From Epiperipatus broadwayi (Eukaryota > Onychophora > Udeonychophora > Euonychophora > Peripatidae): 64,000 bases of DNA. Below are positions 46,860 to 59,192 of the stretch, in pieces. The notes beneath the pieces are model-generated. The model had not been told where the DNA came from. It saw nothing but the letters and a program-made list of their open reading frames with translations, and did no database searches. The stretch covers positions 684,001 through 748,000 of the forward strand of contig JAQFVV010006426.1 of NCBI GenBank assembly GCA_028023455.1. The letters run 5' to 3'. Position 1 is the first letter of the stretch. Every line of letters begins with the position of its first letter. The translations under genes were made by a program, and so were the position numbers.

Positions 46860-47330
46860 GTATTGACAACCAAAAGTTGAGAAGATTATGGATATGGTCT
46901 CAAAAAGGTGTGTTGTCATGTGTAGAAGACTCAGCATGGACTATTATGGTGATCTTTGTGGAGATTTCCACACTATCTTTAATAAATATATTAATAAAGG
47001 AGCATATTCTGTGCCAAGTGGGTGTGACATTCTAGCCTTGGTACAGAAAGTGTCATATTTCCACAAAGATTGATTTAAAGTCTACTTTCCATCAGATACC
47101 TGTGATAGAAAGAACTACAGACTTGCTAACCATTAGCACTCACGTAGGACTTTTTAAATGTAATAAATTACTATATAGGATCACAGTTGTTCCAAACATC
47201 TTCCAAGTTAAAACGGATGCTTTGTTCCAAGGCATGGAAGGAGTTTTCCTGCATCTGGATAATATATTTATAACTTTTCAGACAGAGCGTGAACTGAAAA
47301 TGCATGTTATGGAAGCCCATTTAAATTAGA
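46860..47330 (+). pseudogene. Gypsy reverse transcriptase remnant
   Basis: Reads LCGDFHTIFNKYIN (RICGDFKxTVNxxL), KSTFHQIPVIERTTDLLTIS, THVGLFKCNKLLYRITVVPN, IFQVKTDALFQGMEGV and FLHLDNIFITFQT. The catalytic YLDD has become HLDN, and motif A is broken by a frameshift, so the enzyme is dead. Residue matches to the K02A2.6/Mag group of Ty3/Gypsy are clear in all blocks. Confidence 0.85.
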
Positions 47331-47339
47331 CAAAGGTTA

Positions 47340-48020
47340 TGGTAAGTTTAATACTGCAAAATGTATATGGGTTATCTCAGAGATCAAGGTTTTGGGTCAT
47401 GTTGTAATTAAACATGGAATATATCCAAACTTGGAAAAAGTTAGAGCTATAAAAGATGTGGAAAAGTCTAGGAATGTTAAGAACTTACAAGCCTTCCAAG
47501 GAATACTGAATTTCTATGAGAGTTTTCTTAAAGTGAAATTACACATTCTAACACCTTTGTATAAATTGTTGCAGAAAGGACAATGTTGGAGATGGACAGA
47601 GGAACACAACTTAGCTTTTAAGAAAGCAAAGGATTTATTAATGTCTAACCACCAACTCCTAATACATTATTGTAGCAATCTGGAAATCATTATAACCATC
47701 CATACTTTGCAATTTGGAGCTCTAATATTTCACCACTGTTTTTTTCCCCACATGTCAAAGCATTGCTGGCAAGGTGGCTTGGCCGACCTCTCAGCCACCG
47801 ATGCTTGACTATTTTGAAGACAAACATCTGATAGTGTAAACCTTGAAATCTGCTAAAAACTATAGTCACTTGGATAAAAAGCCCTGGCTACTGTCTTTGT
47901 AATTAAAAAATTCCATCAATTTGTGTATGGGCAAAATTTTTTTATTGTACCAAATTATCATCCACTACTTGGAAATTTTGGTGCAAATAAAAAAAGTCTG
48001 GAATATACCGGCCAGAGACT
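47340..48020 (+). pseudogene. Gypsy RT thumb and RNase H remnant, split by a SINE
   Basis: The first part reads LGHVVIKHGIYPNLEKVRAI (RT thumb), LQAFQGILNFYESFLK, PLYKLLQKGQCWRWTEEHN and FKKAKDLL, then the RNase H entry LEIIITIHTLQFGA (normally ATDASxxGLGA; the Asp is lost). After the SINE insertion the domain resumes with KNYSHLDKKALATVF, VIKKFHQFVYGQNF and YHPLLGNFGANK (normally DHKPLL). Stops after this point. The SINE at 47746-47808 marks the exact break. Confidence 0.85.
47746..47808 (-). repeat. SINE (family 1) fragment inserted in the Gypsy RNase H region
   Basis: The minus strand reads GTCAAGCATCGGTGGCTGAG AGGTCGG, then GCCACCTTGCCAGCAATGCT, then TTGACATGTGG. It keeps the A-box head and the GACATATG-like end of family 1 but has lost the B box, so it is an internally deleted copy. 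Confidence 0.75.
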
Positions 48021-48379
48021 AATCCAATGAATTAATATATTAGCAGGCCTATGACTACAATTTAATTTATAAGCCTAGTAAAGAGATTGGGCACATGGAT
48101 GCTTTATTGTATTTACTAGTTACTGGTCAAATGCAGCAGATTATAGAGTGAATTTAACTGATATAATGAACTAAAAAAAATTGATGTGTTAAAGTTGCTG
48201 AGTGGACTAATCAGGACTGTGGCCATAAAAAATTAAAACATTGGACTCAATTGGGTTGGCCAAACTATGTTTTCTAGCCTATACAGAATGCCTATCAGAA
48301 CTTCTGTGTGTGCAATGAATGCATTCTGATGACTGACCAGATGCTCATAGCAAATGATGGTCACAGGCAGATTCTTCAA

Positions 48380-48930
48380 TTATCACATAAGACATTCAGC
48401 CATTGTAAAAATGAAAGCTTTGACATGATCATATATTTAGTGAGCTAAGTTAAATCCAAGAGATTGAGAAGACAGTAAAAAACTGTTTGGAATGCCAATC
48501 TACAGCAGTTTCCAATAAAGATGTTTCAATCATGTGGAGAGTTTAAATACCTGGCAGAAGATTCATAAAGACTTTGCTGACTCAATGAATGAAAACCTGA
48601 TCTTAATTCTTGTATGTTCTTATTCTTATTGAGCCAAGTAAAAGCTTGTAATAAACACTAGCATGGAGTGCACAATTACAGTCCTCCAAAAAGTTTTTGC
48701 TAACCAAGGTTATCCTGAAACTCTGGTATCCAACAATCAAACTGGATTAATCTCTCTAGAGTTTAAAAAATATTTGGCATATGAAGAAATATGAAATATT
48801 TTAACTCCACCTTATTTTTCCAGAATCAAATGATTTGGCTGAGAAAGCTGTGCAATATCTAAAGTCAATGCTCAAGAAAACCTTAATTAGTAATTATAAA
48901 TATGCGATTTTTTTCGTATGTGTTGGTGAT
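48380..48930 (+). pseudogene. Gypsy integrase remnant
   Basis: Reads NCLECQSTAVSNKDV (the zinc-finger CxxC with the linker that follows), then after several breaks ILVCSYSY/LIEPSK-like residues where VVDAxSKW is expected, then QLQSSKKFLLTKVILKLWYP (FARFGIPExLVSDNG region) and NDLAEKAVQYLKSMLKKTL (NGLAERAVQTLKxAL). The last block keeps the third catalytic Glu. Many stops and frameshifts. Confidence 0.8.
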
Positions 48931-49019
48931 ATTAATTAAAGAAGCATTGATAGGACCTATGTTTTACCAATGCTAGCATAATGTAACTAGAAAAAATATT
49001 TTAGACCAGTAGAATTCCA

Positions 49020-49510
49020 AAACAAACTTTGCAAAATTTAAAATAGGTGAAACAGTATAAGCCAGAAATCTATTATAAAAATGGATTCCTGGTTTCAACA
49101 TTGAGGTTATATCTAAATTTATTAGAGTAATCAAGCTAGAAAATGGACAACATGTAAAGAGACATGTCAATCCCCTACATTCATGTCTGTGTAATATGGC
49201 AAATGCAGTTAATGGCGAAACTTACATTAGCCAATACAAAACAGAATCTAATCAAACTAAAAAGTGTGTAGATATCTCCTCAGGAGAACAAAATGTGGAA
49301 AGACCCATTGATAATTATGCTAACGTTGTAAATACTCAATCAGATGATTGTACAGCAAAAACTGGGAGAATTTATTTTATCATCATGACTCTAAATCAAA
49401 CTGACATAATTACTGATCCTGACGAAGAAAGATCTGTACCTCTACCTAAACATAAGAAATTATTGAAGGCCAGAGATATTAAAGAACCATTTTCTACAGG
49501 GAAGAGAGAT
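49020..49510 (+). pseudogene. Gypsy pol C-terminal tail
   Basis: The end of the integrase C-terminal domain is readable as IKLENGQHVKRHVNPLHSC, the GPxSYxVxLxNGxxxxRHVxQL-type module of this retrotransposon group. It runs without a stop from 49120 through MANAVNGETYISQYKTESN into a Lys/Asp-rich tail (DPDEERSVPLPKHKK) close to the purine tract. The open frame of 148 codons from 49196 is the C-terminus of pol, not a separate gene. Confidence 0.78.
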
Positions 49511-49516
49511 GGGAGT
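49499..49516 (+). other. Polypurine tract before the Gypsy 3' LTR
   Basis: GGGAAGAGAGATGGGAGT, almost all purine, directly abuts the TGTC start of the 3' LTR. This is the expected plus-strand primer site. Confidence 0.8.
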
Positions 49517-50211
49517 TGTCAGTGTGTATATATATTTATTATTGTAAATAAAATTGTAAATGCATGCAGGCAGTACATTATTATTGTTTCCTCAGTTCAA
49601 ATTATACACTTTAGAAAATTAACATTAGTAAAAAATGAATAATAAAGAAAGTTATGGTAATTAGTTTTATTAAGGATAATAAACTTATCATAAATTGAGA
49701 AGTTCTCAAAAAAGGAAAAAAAAAACATTTGACATAACTTAAAGCCATGTGAATAGATTTTAATGCCCAGATTTAAAATAGCTTAAGGTAAAGACATATA
49801 TCATTTCATTCATCTTACACTTTAAAGCAAAATATTTTGCTATTATATGATATATATATATATATAAGCAAAAACAGAGAAGGAAAGAGGAAGAGAAAGT
49901 ACCTAAGTTAAAGACTGATTAAAATTGCTGTTAAGCCATCAACTGAGAAGTTATCTTATTGTGAGTGTGAAATATAAGTTACATGGGAACTTGAGATATG
50001 TGGAGCATATTTATACATGGTTAGCATGTGATGGCAATTTATTCCCACATGTTAAATTGTTATTAATTACTTTTCCAAAATAATATAAATTCTACTATTA
50101 TTTTCATATATTATTATTTTTGTTATCTCATTTTTAAAGTGGTCTAGTGTTACTTACTTTTAATTTTGATGTTTGCCTGGTATTACTGAAAATATTTCTT
50201 AATACACAACA
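49517..50211 (+). repeat. 3' LTR of the Gypsy element
   Basis: Begins TGTCAGTGTGTATATATAT, ends ATACACAACA. It aligns with the split 5' LTR over its length, apart from a local (AT)n-containing segment at 49790-49900 and the palindrome present only in the 5' LTR. Confidence 0.85.
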
Positions 50212-50594
50212 GTAAAATTATTAATTAATATTCCATCAATGTTACTTTTGTTTCAACAGGTTATGACAAAATTTTCTTGTTTATTCCCTTGGATTGATTT
50301 CTGTTGGAGATTATAATCAATAGAATTTTATGAAGTAAACTTCACTTTCTGGAAATAATTTATTAATTTTGCAGATCTGTCATTATTATCCCCAAAGTGT
50401 TTACCAAAAAGCACTTTCCGATCTAATTTTTTTTTAACATTTAAGCATTTGTATACAAGCTTCCCACTTCTATTTTACTTCTCTTATCACAATCATATCA
50501 TGTCCTTTTTTAAAAAAATATTTTATATTAAACTTTCCCTGTCTGTGTATGTTCCAGTCTGTATGTCCACATTTTTGAATTTTTAACAATGAAA

Positions 50595-50680
50595 AAAAAA
50601 TCCATTCCTGTTTAGAACTCAAACTCACATCCTTATGTTTTCCAAGAAAACTCTTTAACAACTGAGCCAATGGAAATATT
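50595..50680 (-). repeat. tRNA-like SINE head (different from family 1)
   Basis: The minus strand reads TTGGCTCAGTTGTTAAAGAG (A box), GTTTTCTTGGAAAAC (an anticodon-arm-like hairpin), then GTGAGTTTGAGTTCTAAACA (B box). This is a good tRNA fold outline with a TGG-like anticodon position, but the acceptor stem does not pair, so it is a SINE head or tRNA pseudogene. The 66-residue frame over it is not a gene. Confidence 0.6.
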
Positions 50681-50890
50681 ACATTTATAGAATAAAATTT
50701 TATTAATATTGATTAATTAATTAAAAAGCCAATACATATTTTTATATAGAAGACGATCATATATTTAAATTTAAAATTTGTTTGTTAGAGGATATATTTT
50801 TTATTTTCACTTTTTATCATTAAATTATAATTTTTATCAGATTTTTTGGTAGTTTTAACTATTTTAACTAAAAAGTAAAAAAAATAATAT

Positions 50891-51259
50891 GTAAAAAAAA
50901 TTATTTTTTTTAAATAATGGTTTTTTAGCCAATTAAAAAATAGAAAAATAACAAATAATCCACTTCTCAGTTAATTTGCCATTCTTGAAAAATATCAGAG
51001 ATCTTACAAATCTAGACTTGTTATAAAACAATTGGGAATTGTAGGAATATTGTCATTTCATAAAAGCATTTAAGCTCAAATAAAGCATAAAAATCAAAAA
51101 GGCCTCAAATGCTTTTATACTTTTATAACAATAGTAGATTCTTAAGATCTTTGATATTTTCTAGGAATGGCAAATTAACTAAGAAGCAGTTTATTTTGTT
51201 ATTTTTCTACTGTTTAGTTGGTTATTTACATAAAAAACATTATTAAAAAAATTTTTTTT
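50891..51259. repeat. Foldback element with about 150-bp arms
   Basis: The arms share TTAATTTGCCATTC, AAAATATCANAGATCTTA, ATCTAGACTTGTTATAAA and AAAATAACAAAATAA-like words with complements on the right (TTGATATTTTCTAGGAATGG, GCAAATTAACTAAGAAG). Loop of about 70-80 bp near 51060-51115. Not matched to the other foldback families. Confidence 0.78.
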
Positions 51260-54030
51260 TATATGGCTTTAATAACTGTAATTTGTATAAATATAAAGCT
51301 AGAATTTATAATTCCAGAAAAAAAAGAGAAAAGATTACAAATATAAACAGAAAGTTATTGTGAATTAAAAGCAATGAAAAAAAATTGCTATAAGATAAAA
51401 AAAATGTGAATAATAATGCAGGAAAGGCCTAATGGATTTAAATATGGAAAATGCTAGTATTGTTTAGATTAGAACATTATGCTATAATAACGTGAAAGCT
51501 AAACACCTTCAAACAGATACGCTTTAAAAATGCTTATGTGACAGCCAATCAGATGGAATAATGGCATCACATGGGACTCTAAATTCTAAAACACAAGCCA
51601 GAACTATTAGAAAAAGATGGGACCCATCTTAATCTATGCCTCAATTATATTTAAATAAGCCAGACTAAAGCATTTTGAACTAAGAGTGTGAAGCTTAAAT
51701 ACCTTCACATTTAATCCACTAAATATTATATATATAAATTAACAACGCGAAATCATCCGATTTACAACGAAGAAATATTTTTAAAACTAATCAAACAAAA
51801 GAATAAATATTTGAAGGACTAATTGCAGAGGAAAGGAATGTGCAAGTATACAATTTAACGCTTGATAATTTGAGAAAAGATGAATTGCTGGCGGGGGGGG
51901 GGTGATAGCCTAATGGAAATAACTATTACCTTCTATAATAATTAATACCAGATATTAAACAGTGAAAAGTACAAATAGTGTATGCTGAAAAGAATAGCAA
52001 GCTTTTTCTTACCCTTCCTGTGATGGTGCTGTTGCTGTTATGTCGTGGGACATCAGAAGAAAGGACCCCAGGGAAAAAGCTGTTGGAAAAGTTGTAGTGA
52101 TTTTTTGCTACAAGGGACATCATCCCAGAGACCGAGCCTCTGTAAGTGCAAACAGTTAGATAGAAAACTTAAACAGATCACACCGGTCTTATTTTTATTT
52201 ATGTACACCTGATAAGGCTCTCAGGAGAACTGTGTGGAGATGGATTGTGAGTATAGACAATTTTTTTAGTATTTACTCAGATCTGAAAATAGTTAAGACA
52301 TTGTTTAGTCTTTAACATTCGGAAGTATTAGTATTTATTGAGAACTAGGTTCATCAAATTGTATATAATGTGTGATGTACTACAATGTAAATAAATATAA
52401 TTTTCATCTTTATTTAATGATTTTTATTTCAACTTATAATCTATATTTTTTTGTTATTTTGTTGGCATTCAATAGTTGAATAAACAATACATATTAACAA
52501 CAGATTAGTATATTATTAACAGATAAATATTCTAATTTATGATTAATTGTATAATTTGGCAGTAATAAAAACAACAATATTGCCAGGAACTGAATATTTA
52601 ATCAATGTAAGAATAAAAGATTTTGAGAAAATAGTAAGTTTAATAAAACAAAATTCTTTTTCTTCAAACAAAAATCACATAAAAGGTAATAAAATTCTTA
52701 ACTAATTATATCTAGTAATTAGTTTTCTCCATTTATTTTTGTTTTTATTACCCCTAAATGATAAATACAAAACTTAATTTTCAATCTTATAAAAATAAAA
52801 ACAGAAAAAACCTATAAAGATTTTCCTTTCTTAGCAATTCCAAAATAAATAAATAACTAAAAGGAAAATTCTTACAATTAAATTCTACTATAACTATTAT
52901 TAAAATATATTCAGACCTCATATGCATAATATATCTATAGTAATACATATATCTATCATTGATATTCTGCTTTACTTAATTATAACTGTTATGTTAGCAC
53001 CCTGCTCACACATATAGATCTATAGAGCTAGATAATACTAACTTATGATGGGGTTCAATCATCACCATCCCCATCACACTATTAAACAATTTTATATGAG
53101 CTAGGTCATGTGATGTCTTATTAATTTTAATATTAAGGATTACCGTAAGATTCTTTAAAATGAAATTAATATTTCTACTTGACTTGCATATATATATACA
53201 CTTAAAACTACTACTCTATCAGCCATTCTTACAACATGAATAAAGACATCTAAAAATGACAGATATAACATATATATATAATCTATGAGTTTGTGAATAT
53301 ATAACTCTTTATGAAAAAGTTTTAATTTAATTGTGAAAATATCTTGGAGGTTGCAGCATTTAACAATTTTCACATACAAAAAGTATTGACTTTTACAAAA
53401 ACTTGAAAAATAAGTTAGTTGATCCACTTTTTGTTTAAAGTAGTTTTAGACAAATACGATTACTTGATGGGATTTCAGGTTACACTGTCTATTTCTAATT
53501 GATATTTTGCTTAAATTATGTCATAAATGAAATTCAATATAAAAATATCATAGAAGAAATTATATTAAATCTTCATATTTAAATCTATAAACCTGTGAAA
53601 ATCTTCTAATTTATGTTGCCATAAGATTGGACAGCATAAACACAACCATGTGACAAATGATCCTAGTTTTAGGTCAGTGTTCCTTAAACATTAAATAAAC
53701 CCGGACCAAAGTTTCAACTGACAAAATGTTAATGTAGTGTGTGCTGAACATGATGATTCAAAAATAAAAATAAGAGTGTGGTTCACTGCAAATAACTCCC
53801 ACACAATTAACAAAATTGGTTTGTCCAAAAAAATGTAACATTTAAGTTTATAAATTTGCATAATGCCTGCTACATTCATATTATAATCTCATCACAAACT
53901 TTAGCTGCTGAGTTTGAATGCTATGAATTTGATTGACTATGCTCAGTTATGTATTGAAAGTTTAAAACAAAATAATCTTTTATTTATAAATGGGTATAAT
54001 GCTTATGATAGAATTACTAATTTATATTCT
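51260..54030. other. No gene seen
   Basis: AT-rich; a G run at 51893-51902 is the only notable low-complexity sequence. The stretch 51980-52260 is less AT-rich but shows no motif. Minus-strand frames of 60-90 residues lack any support. Confidence 0.45.
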
Positions 54031-54044
54031 AATATATACATGTT

Positions 54045-54245
54045 AGAGATGATAATAGATGGGCAATTGAAATCTTAAACGGGATTCCAAGAGATTGCAA
54101 AAGACCCAGAAAAAGACCACATGTGAGATGGATGGATGAAATAAGAAAGTGTGCATGAGTGATATGGAGAAGAGAAGCTAAAGATCGGAGAAGATGGATT
54201 GAACTTGGAGAGACCTTCATCCTGCGGTGTATTGATAATAATTGA
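54045..54245 (+). pseudogene. LINE 3' end (RTE/endonuclease-RT type), one stop codon
   Basis: One frame of 66 codons reads AIEILNGIPRDCKRPRKRPH, then VRWMDEIRKCA, one TGA, then VIWRREAKDRRRWIELGETF and a natural stop. This is the conserved C-terminal tail of invertebrate LINEs (W-P-RGxRxxGRPxxRWxDEIRxxAGxxWxxxAxDRxxWKxLxEAF). The internal TGA sits where Gly is usual (CAGVxW), a single G-to-T change. After the stop, a TTGATGATGATA short-repeat tail marks the 3' end. No RT upstream, so it is a strongly truncated copy of a family different from the LINE at 43-45 kb. Confidence 0.85.
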
Positions 54246-54249
54246 TGAT

Positions 54250-55324
54250 GATATGAATGTTAATAAATAAAACTGTAAAGCATTACTGATGATAAAAAAA
54301 TAATCATAAAAACAATTATAAAAACACTGTAAGTACTTTCAGTTACTTTTGTAATCTTTTTCAATTGTTAAATATTTTAAATTTTTCCAGAAGTACTGGG
54401 GAATCAAAATTTAGTATTGAGAAACAATTTAAAGAATTTCAGTTTTTATGTAAACATGTAAATAATAATAAAAATAATAATGATTTAATAATAGCATGTT
54501 TTCTTTAATCATGCAATTTTACTTTCAGTTTTGACCTATCATAAAAAATGAATCATAACAAAAGAAAAATTTAAAGAGATAATTTTTATAAATAAAAATA
54601 AGAAATCTTTAATTAATAGATAAAATGTACATGTTGAAAGACATGAATCTTGGGAAATCAATGATAATGTTTACTTCCATCTAATTTAAAATGTTTAATA
54701 GTTGAAAAAAGTTATGAAAGTAACAGAAAATATTTCTTGTTTTTATAATTGTTCATATGATTATTTATTATTACTGTTAATATTTTACAGCTCACATAAA
54801 ATATAACTTTCTGCTAAATTTAAGTACAACATAGATATTATAATTCAAAACATTCCACACATATTATTACATAAACATAGTATGTATAGCTTTAATATAA
54901 TAATTACATATGTGTAAAAAAAAATAAAGTGAATATTAATAATCATAGACATTAGAGTGTTTTAAATGAACAATTTTATCTAACCATTAGTTTATTATAA
55001 AAAGTAAAAAAAAAAATGAATGAACATTAATTTGCTTAAAATAAATTTTACCATTTTAATTATCTCTGAAAATATTAAGCCTTTTAATACAAAATTATAG
55101 ATAAGCCAAAAAAAAAAAAAAAACTTTTCTTTAAAGTTGTAGCAAAATAAATAAAAATGGGAATGGGGGGGGGGGGGCAAAATTATTTCTAAAATGGAAA
55201 AAGAATAAGAGACAGTTACTAACTATATCACTAAATTATAAAATTAGAAGTGAAAAAAAATATAACTTATTATTTTTAATAAAATAAAAAGATCAATTTG
55301 ATTTTAAAAAACTATGGAAAAGTA
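54250..55324. other. No gene seen
   Basis: Very AT-rich, with poly-A runs and a 13-base G run at 55165-55177. Nothing recognised. Confidence 0.45.
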
Positions 55325-55571
55325 ATATTAATGTCATCTATATTCTTTATTACTTTTACAATGCTTTTTTTACAACCTAATATGACAGTTTTGATTGCCT
55401 CAGCAATCTTCTTTGGAACATCTGTTTATATCTCCAAATCTTTTCAGAGATAAGATTTGGAGATATAAATAGAAGTTCTGAAAAAGATTGCTGGGGCAAT
55501 CGAAGCTATCATATTAGGTTGTAAAAAAAAAGCATTGTAAAAGTAATAAACAATATAGATGATATTAATAT
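55325..55571. repeat. Palindromic foldback element, family 2, copy C
   Basis: Arms of about 118 bp around a TTTTCAGAGA loop. Outer words ATATTAATGTCATCTATATT and CTTTATTACTTTTACAATGC match copy B at 15.5 kb; core words TGATTGCCTCAGCAATCTTC and GATTGCTGGGGCAATCGAAG match copy A at 9.7 kb. Both arms carry ACAACCTAATATGA or its complement. Apart from small indels the arms are close copies. Confidence 0.88.
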
Positions 55572-56144
55572 TATAGATTTGGCAATGCAATAGGAAAGAT
55601 AAAGTTATAATATGGAAAAGTATTGTCGGTACTCTGTGGTTGCTTATTTCTAAAATGTATAATTCTATGGCTCTAAATTCAGTATCAAAGAAAGAAGACA
55701 ATGGATATAGAAAATGATATATGGTCTAATGGATTGAGAGTTCACTGTATATAAATATTGCAAAGAAAATATTTAAATAGATTGTTTACAAAATGAATTA
55801 TTTTAAGTAAAGTAATACCATCCATCTATTTACTTAGTATAAAATTATCTCATTGTATGTCTGGTCATTTGCATTTATAGTCAATATTATGATATATATT
55901 ATAATAAATTTGAAAATTAGATGCTGAGATGAAAGACTTTTAAGCAATGAATTTTGAACAACTGGGACAAGTATATCGACAGTAATGGTGATTACATTTA
56001 AGAACTAGTGATTTTTTTTGTGGTTTTTTTTAACTTTCTAGTTTTATTTTTGTAATCATTTGCAAATAATGTACTTATTTTCATATACATTCTACAAACA
56101 ATAACAAGTTGACATCATAGTCTTAAAATAATTTCAGATATTAC

Positions 56145-56229
56145 CTTGATTAAACCTGAATTTAATCCAACAGCTATTATGGATCCGGATGGAGCAAACT
56201 TACAACACATAACTTCTTCATTAAAATCA
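56145..56229 (-). CDS. WD40 gene, exon with first propeller blade
   Basis: The 85-bp exon follows a TATTTCTAG acceptor and ends AAG before GTAAT. It starts with the last base of a split codon and then encodes 28 residues, including EVMCCKFAPSGSIIAVGLN, the inner strands of a WD40 blade. It ends in phase 0. Its last residues, SGLIK, continue directly into LVNIDSG of the next exon, the usual blade pattern of a Gly-containing turn followed by a hydrophobic strand. Open reading is uninterrupted and both splice sites are good. Confidence 0.88.
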
Positions 56230-57902
56230 CTAGAAATATAAAATGTTTGTCAAATTCTTTATTGTAATGAGATCAAATAAATAACAAAACTATTGTATAT
56301 GTACTTAAAAATATAAAACTATGTAATTGCCAAAAGCATCTATGTATCTTACTCATCCTGTCTTTGGCAATCATTTTATTTGTTTTTTGTCATTTAGTAT
56401 GTTTATCCTTCATTGAACATTTACTATAAAATTGATAAAAATATAAAATCATTTCCAACCACCCACAAAAGCTTCCTATCTACTCAAGAATCCTAAAGCA
56501 CTTTCATTTATGATACTGTGTCCTGTGAAATATAGCTCTGTGATAGAATGATGGACCTAAAGGTTCTCAAAGTTCAACTGCCATTTTTACCACTCAAACT
56601 ATTATGAGTGCTTAAGAATTTCATTCTTTATTATGCAATGGTGAGTAAGTTTTAATTGGTTGCCATTACTTTTGGCATCATTGACTACATGCAAGTTAAT
56701 TAGATAATGATTCAAACTTGTGTATTAAAAATAATTGAGTCCATATTGAGAAACTTCTATAAATAAAAGCTTTTTTTATGTTTTTAAAAAAACTGTTACA
56801 ATAAAAAAATTTGAATGGAATTAAACGAGAAACAAAACAAAAAAAAAATATAAAGCTGAAAGTGATAATATGTTCTAAACTGATTTTATGGTGAATGTTT
56901 CAATGAACTTGAAACTAAATGTATGGATGAATATATCTGCAATAATTTCAGGCATGCTCAGAATGATTCTACTGAAGAATTCCATAGCTTTCATAAGCAA
57001 TCCTACAATCCAAATGAGAATCTTTGAAAAGCCACATCAAGAGATATGACCAGCACTAATGTAAAGCATGGTTGCCTTGAAAAAATATTCCATCTTAAAA
57101 TTATTAATCCATGGAAATGGGTACACCTGGAGAATACATGGACAGTTTAAAGTCTTGTTGCACTTTTCTTTCACAGAACTGAATACAAACTTTTTACAAG
57201 TCCCCAAAGTAGATAATTACTTATTACTTGGAATTTACATTAGCTGGTACTAGATTGAAGAACTGTTCTGGTATTGTTAAGCAGATTAAAAATATGTTTA
57301 ATGATTTCAATATTTTTCCCATGCATGAAGCAGTATTAGCTTTATTACTTCATCATTATGACTTTTTAAAATATATACTTGGATGATCAGTCTAAAATCA
57401 ATGATTTACCATAGTAGTCTCTCCATCCTACATTACATCATTTACTGTTAGCCTGAATAATCAGGACAGCAGATAATATAGAAATATAATAGTCAAATCT
57501 CTAGACCAGATACTGACTTTTGATTTTATCTGTTAAAACTTAGGATTCAAAACAGCTACTTTATTTCCTTAATATTATTCAAACTAATACCATGAAATTT
57601 AAAAAACTCTGAAATTTTAAACTGGACTCAACTTCCTTGCATTATATAATATAGGTATAATACCAGTTGAGTTTTTATATATTTTTGAGACCTCAGACTT
57701 GTGCCATCAGTAAGCTTTCCCCTCTTTTGTCTAGAAATATTAGTGCCAACAATAATATTGCATGCTTTTTTTATACAACTAAGTTCAGTTGAGTTTAAAA
57801 TCTTATGGTTTTATTGAATTTCAACTATTACCATGAATAGAATAAAGAAGTAAAATGTGGATGCTAAATGTATAAATGCCTTAGTTCCAGCTTTGAATTA
57901 AA
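56230..57902. other. Intron sequence, nothing recognised
   Basis: The 61-residue plus-strand frame at 57068-57253 contains no identified motif. No repeat boundary seen. Confidence 0.45.
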
Positions 57903-58225
57903 ATAGGCAAAACTCTCCATACAGTAGTGCCACTCAGTTCAAGCCGGAGTAATCAATTGATGGCAGAAGGCTTGTGCATAAAATCCCTATCTAGTGCCTA
58001 CTCATCCAATATCCCCAGACTAATTTCTAGCTTGTGGTTTTCATCAGTGAGGAGCCTTGGATCTGAGAGTACTGTACCTAGATCTTAGATTCTAATGCAA
58101 CCCTCCAGCAGCCATCTTTTATCTCTACTTAACTACAAAACTATGAGAATAAAATTTGAAACACAATAATATTTTCAATCTTAGCTCATTAGCTTATATA
58201 GTCATATAGGTATGAACTCAAGACT
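57903..58225 (-). repeat. Long member of the CTCCATACAGTA family, copy B
   Basis: Matches 36782-37095 in order over about 320 bp: GGCAAAACTCTCCATACAGT, AAGGCTTGTGCATAAAATCC, TTCATCAGTGAGGAGCCTTG, AACTACAAAACTATGAG, CTCATTAGCTTATATAG. On the minus strand CTGATGA and GAAA lie at 58047-58041 and 58027-58024 around a short hairpin. Confidence 0.8.
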
Positions 58226-59190
58226 TATATGACTATATATACCTTCTCTTTGCACACTAGAATCATATACGAATCTGGCCACACATGTTTCATGGCACCA
58301 AATCTGCCCTTTGTAACCCTCTCTTTAGAATGTCTACCAATTGTAACTGATCAAGCTTCACATTTTAGGCACTAAATCCGCCTTTGTAATCTACACTATC
58401 TGAATCATCAAGAATATAAGCATAAAAATAAATGTTAAACTAAAGAGATGATTTCTTTATTGAACTAAGCTAGCATGAAACTATAAATCTAAAGAAGATT
58501 ACAAGGTGATTATGAAAATAATATCTTCTGGTCAAACTAGCTTTAAAATCCACAAACAAACAAACAAAATGTTATGAAATAAATTTAATATTCGTCAAAC
58601 CACTAAATAAATAATAATTAGATCTATGGAATGAATATGAAATTAAAATTATAAATTAAGTAATAAATAAATTAGGATGTAGATGACTAAATGGATGATG
58701 AGAATAAGTAATAATGAAATAATAAACTGATATGGGTCTGCGAATGAAGAGAAAAAAGCAAAGATGTATGAGAATAATGAATGATTAAGATGATGATAGA
58801 ATAAGAGTTAATGAATGATTAAGATGATAATAGAATAGAAGTTAATGAATGAATAATCAATTATGATCATGAAATAAGGTCAAATGAGAATGAATAAATA
58901 AAAGAACGATCAAGACAAAATTGAAGAACAATGTTGATGATGGAGACTGAGATCTTAAATTATAAACTAATATTGTATTAAATGATAATAAGATAAACTA
59001 AATAAAATAGGGATTCCAAACTTGACAAAATCAGAATATTCATCATAAAGTCAAAACAAGCTATCCATTTTAAGACAAAAGAAGCAATTTACACCTTAAA
59101 GTTTGGTTGACTTTCATAAAATAGTGAATATAACATAAATCCAACTACAATAAATAACTAGTTAAGATTTTACTTCATTAACGCTTAAAT
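58226..59190. other. AT-rich DNA with one tandem repeat
   Basis: A 34-bp unit (AATGAATGATTAAGATGATG, then ATAGAATAAGAGTT) is present twice in tandem at 58776-58843 with the start of a third. Surrounding sequence is made of related GAATGA/AATAAA words. No gene. Confidence 0.6.
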
Positions 59191-59192
59191 AA

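Larger units (their letters stand above)
42912..50211 (+). mobile_element. Ty3/Gypsy LTR retrotransposon (Mag/K02A2.6-like), decayed, with nested insertions
   Basis: The element has LTRs at 42912-42930 plus 44872-45637 (5' LTR split by a LINE) and 49517-50211 (3' LTR). Between them are gag capsid, RT, RNase H, integrase and a C-terminal tail, all on the plus strand in the Ty3/Gypsy order RT-RH-IN. LTR alignment covers TGTCNGTGNRTATATAT at the start, CATGCAGNCAGTACATTATT, CTATTATTTTCATATATTAT and TACACANCA at the end. A purine-rich tract precedes the 3' LTR. The flanking 4-5 bp (TGAAC; GTAAA) do not match, so the target duplication has eroded or an end was misplaced. LTRs differ by many substitutions and indels: an old insertion. 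Confidence 0.88.

Noticed and set aside
50595-50680. Functional tRNA gene
   Set aside because: A and B boxes and an anticodon-arm-like hairpin are present but the acceptor stem does not pair; better explained as a SINE head or tRNA pseudogene.
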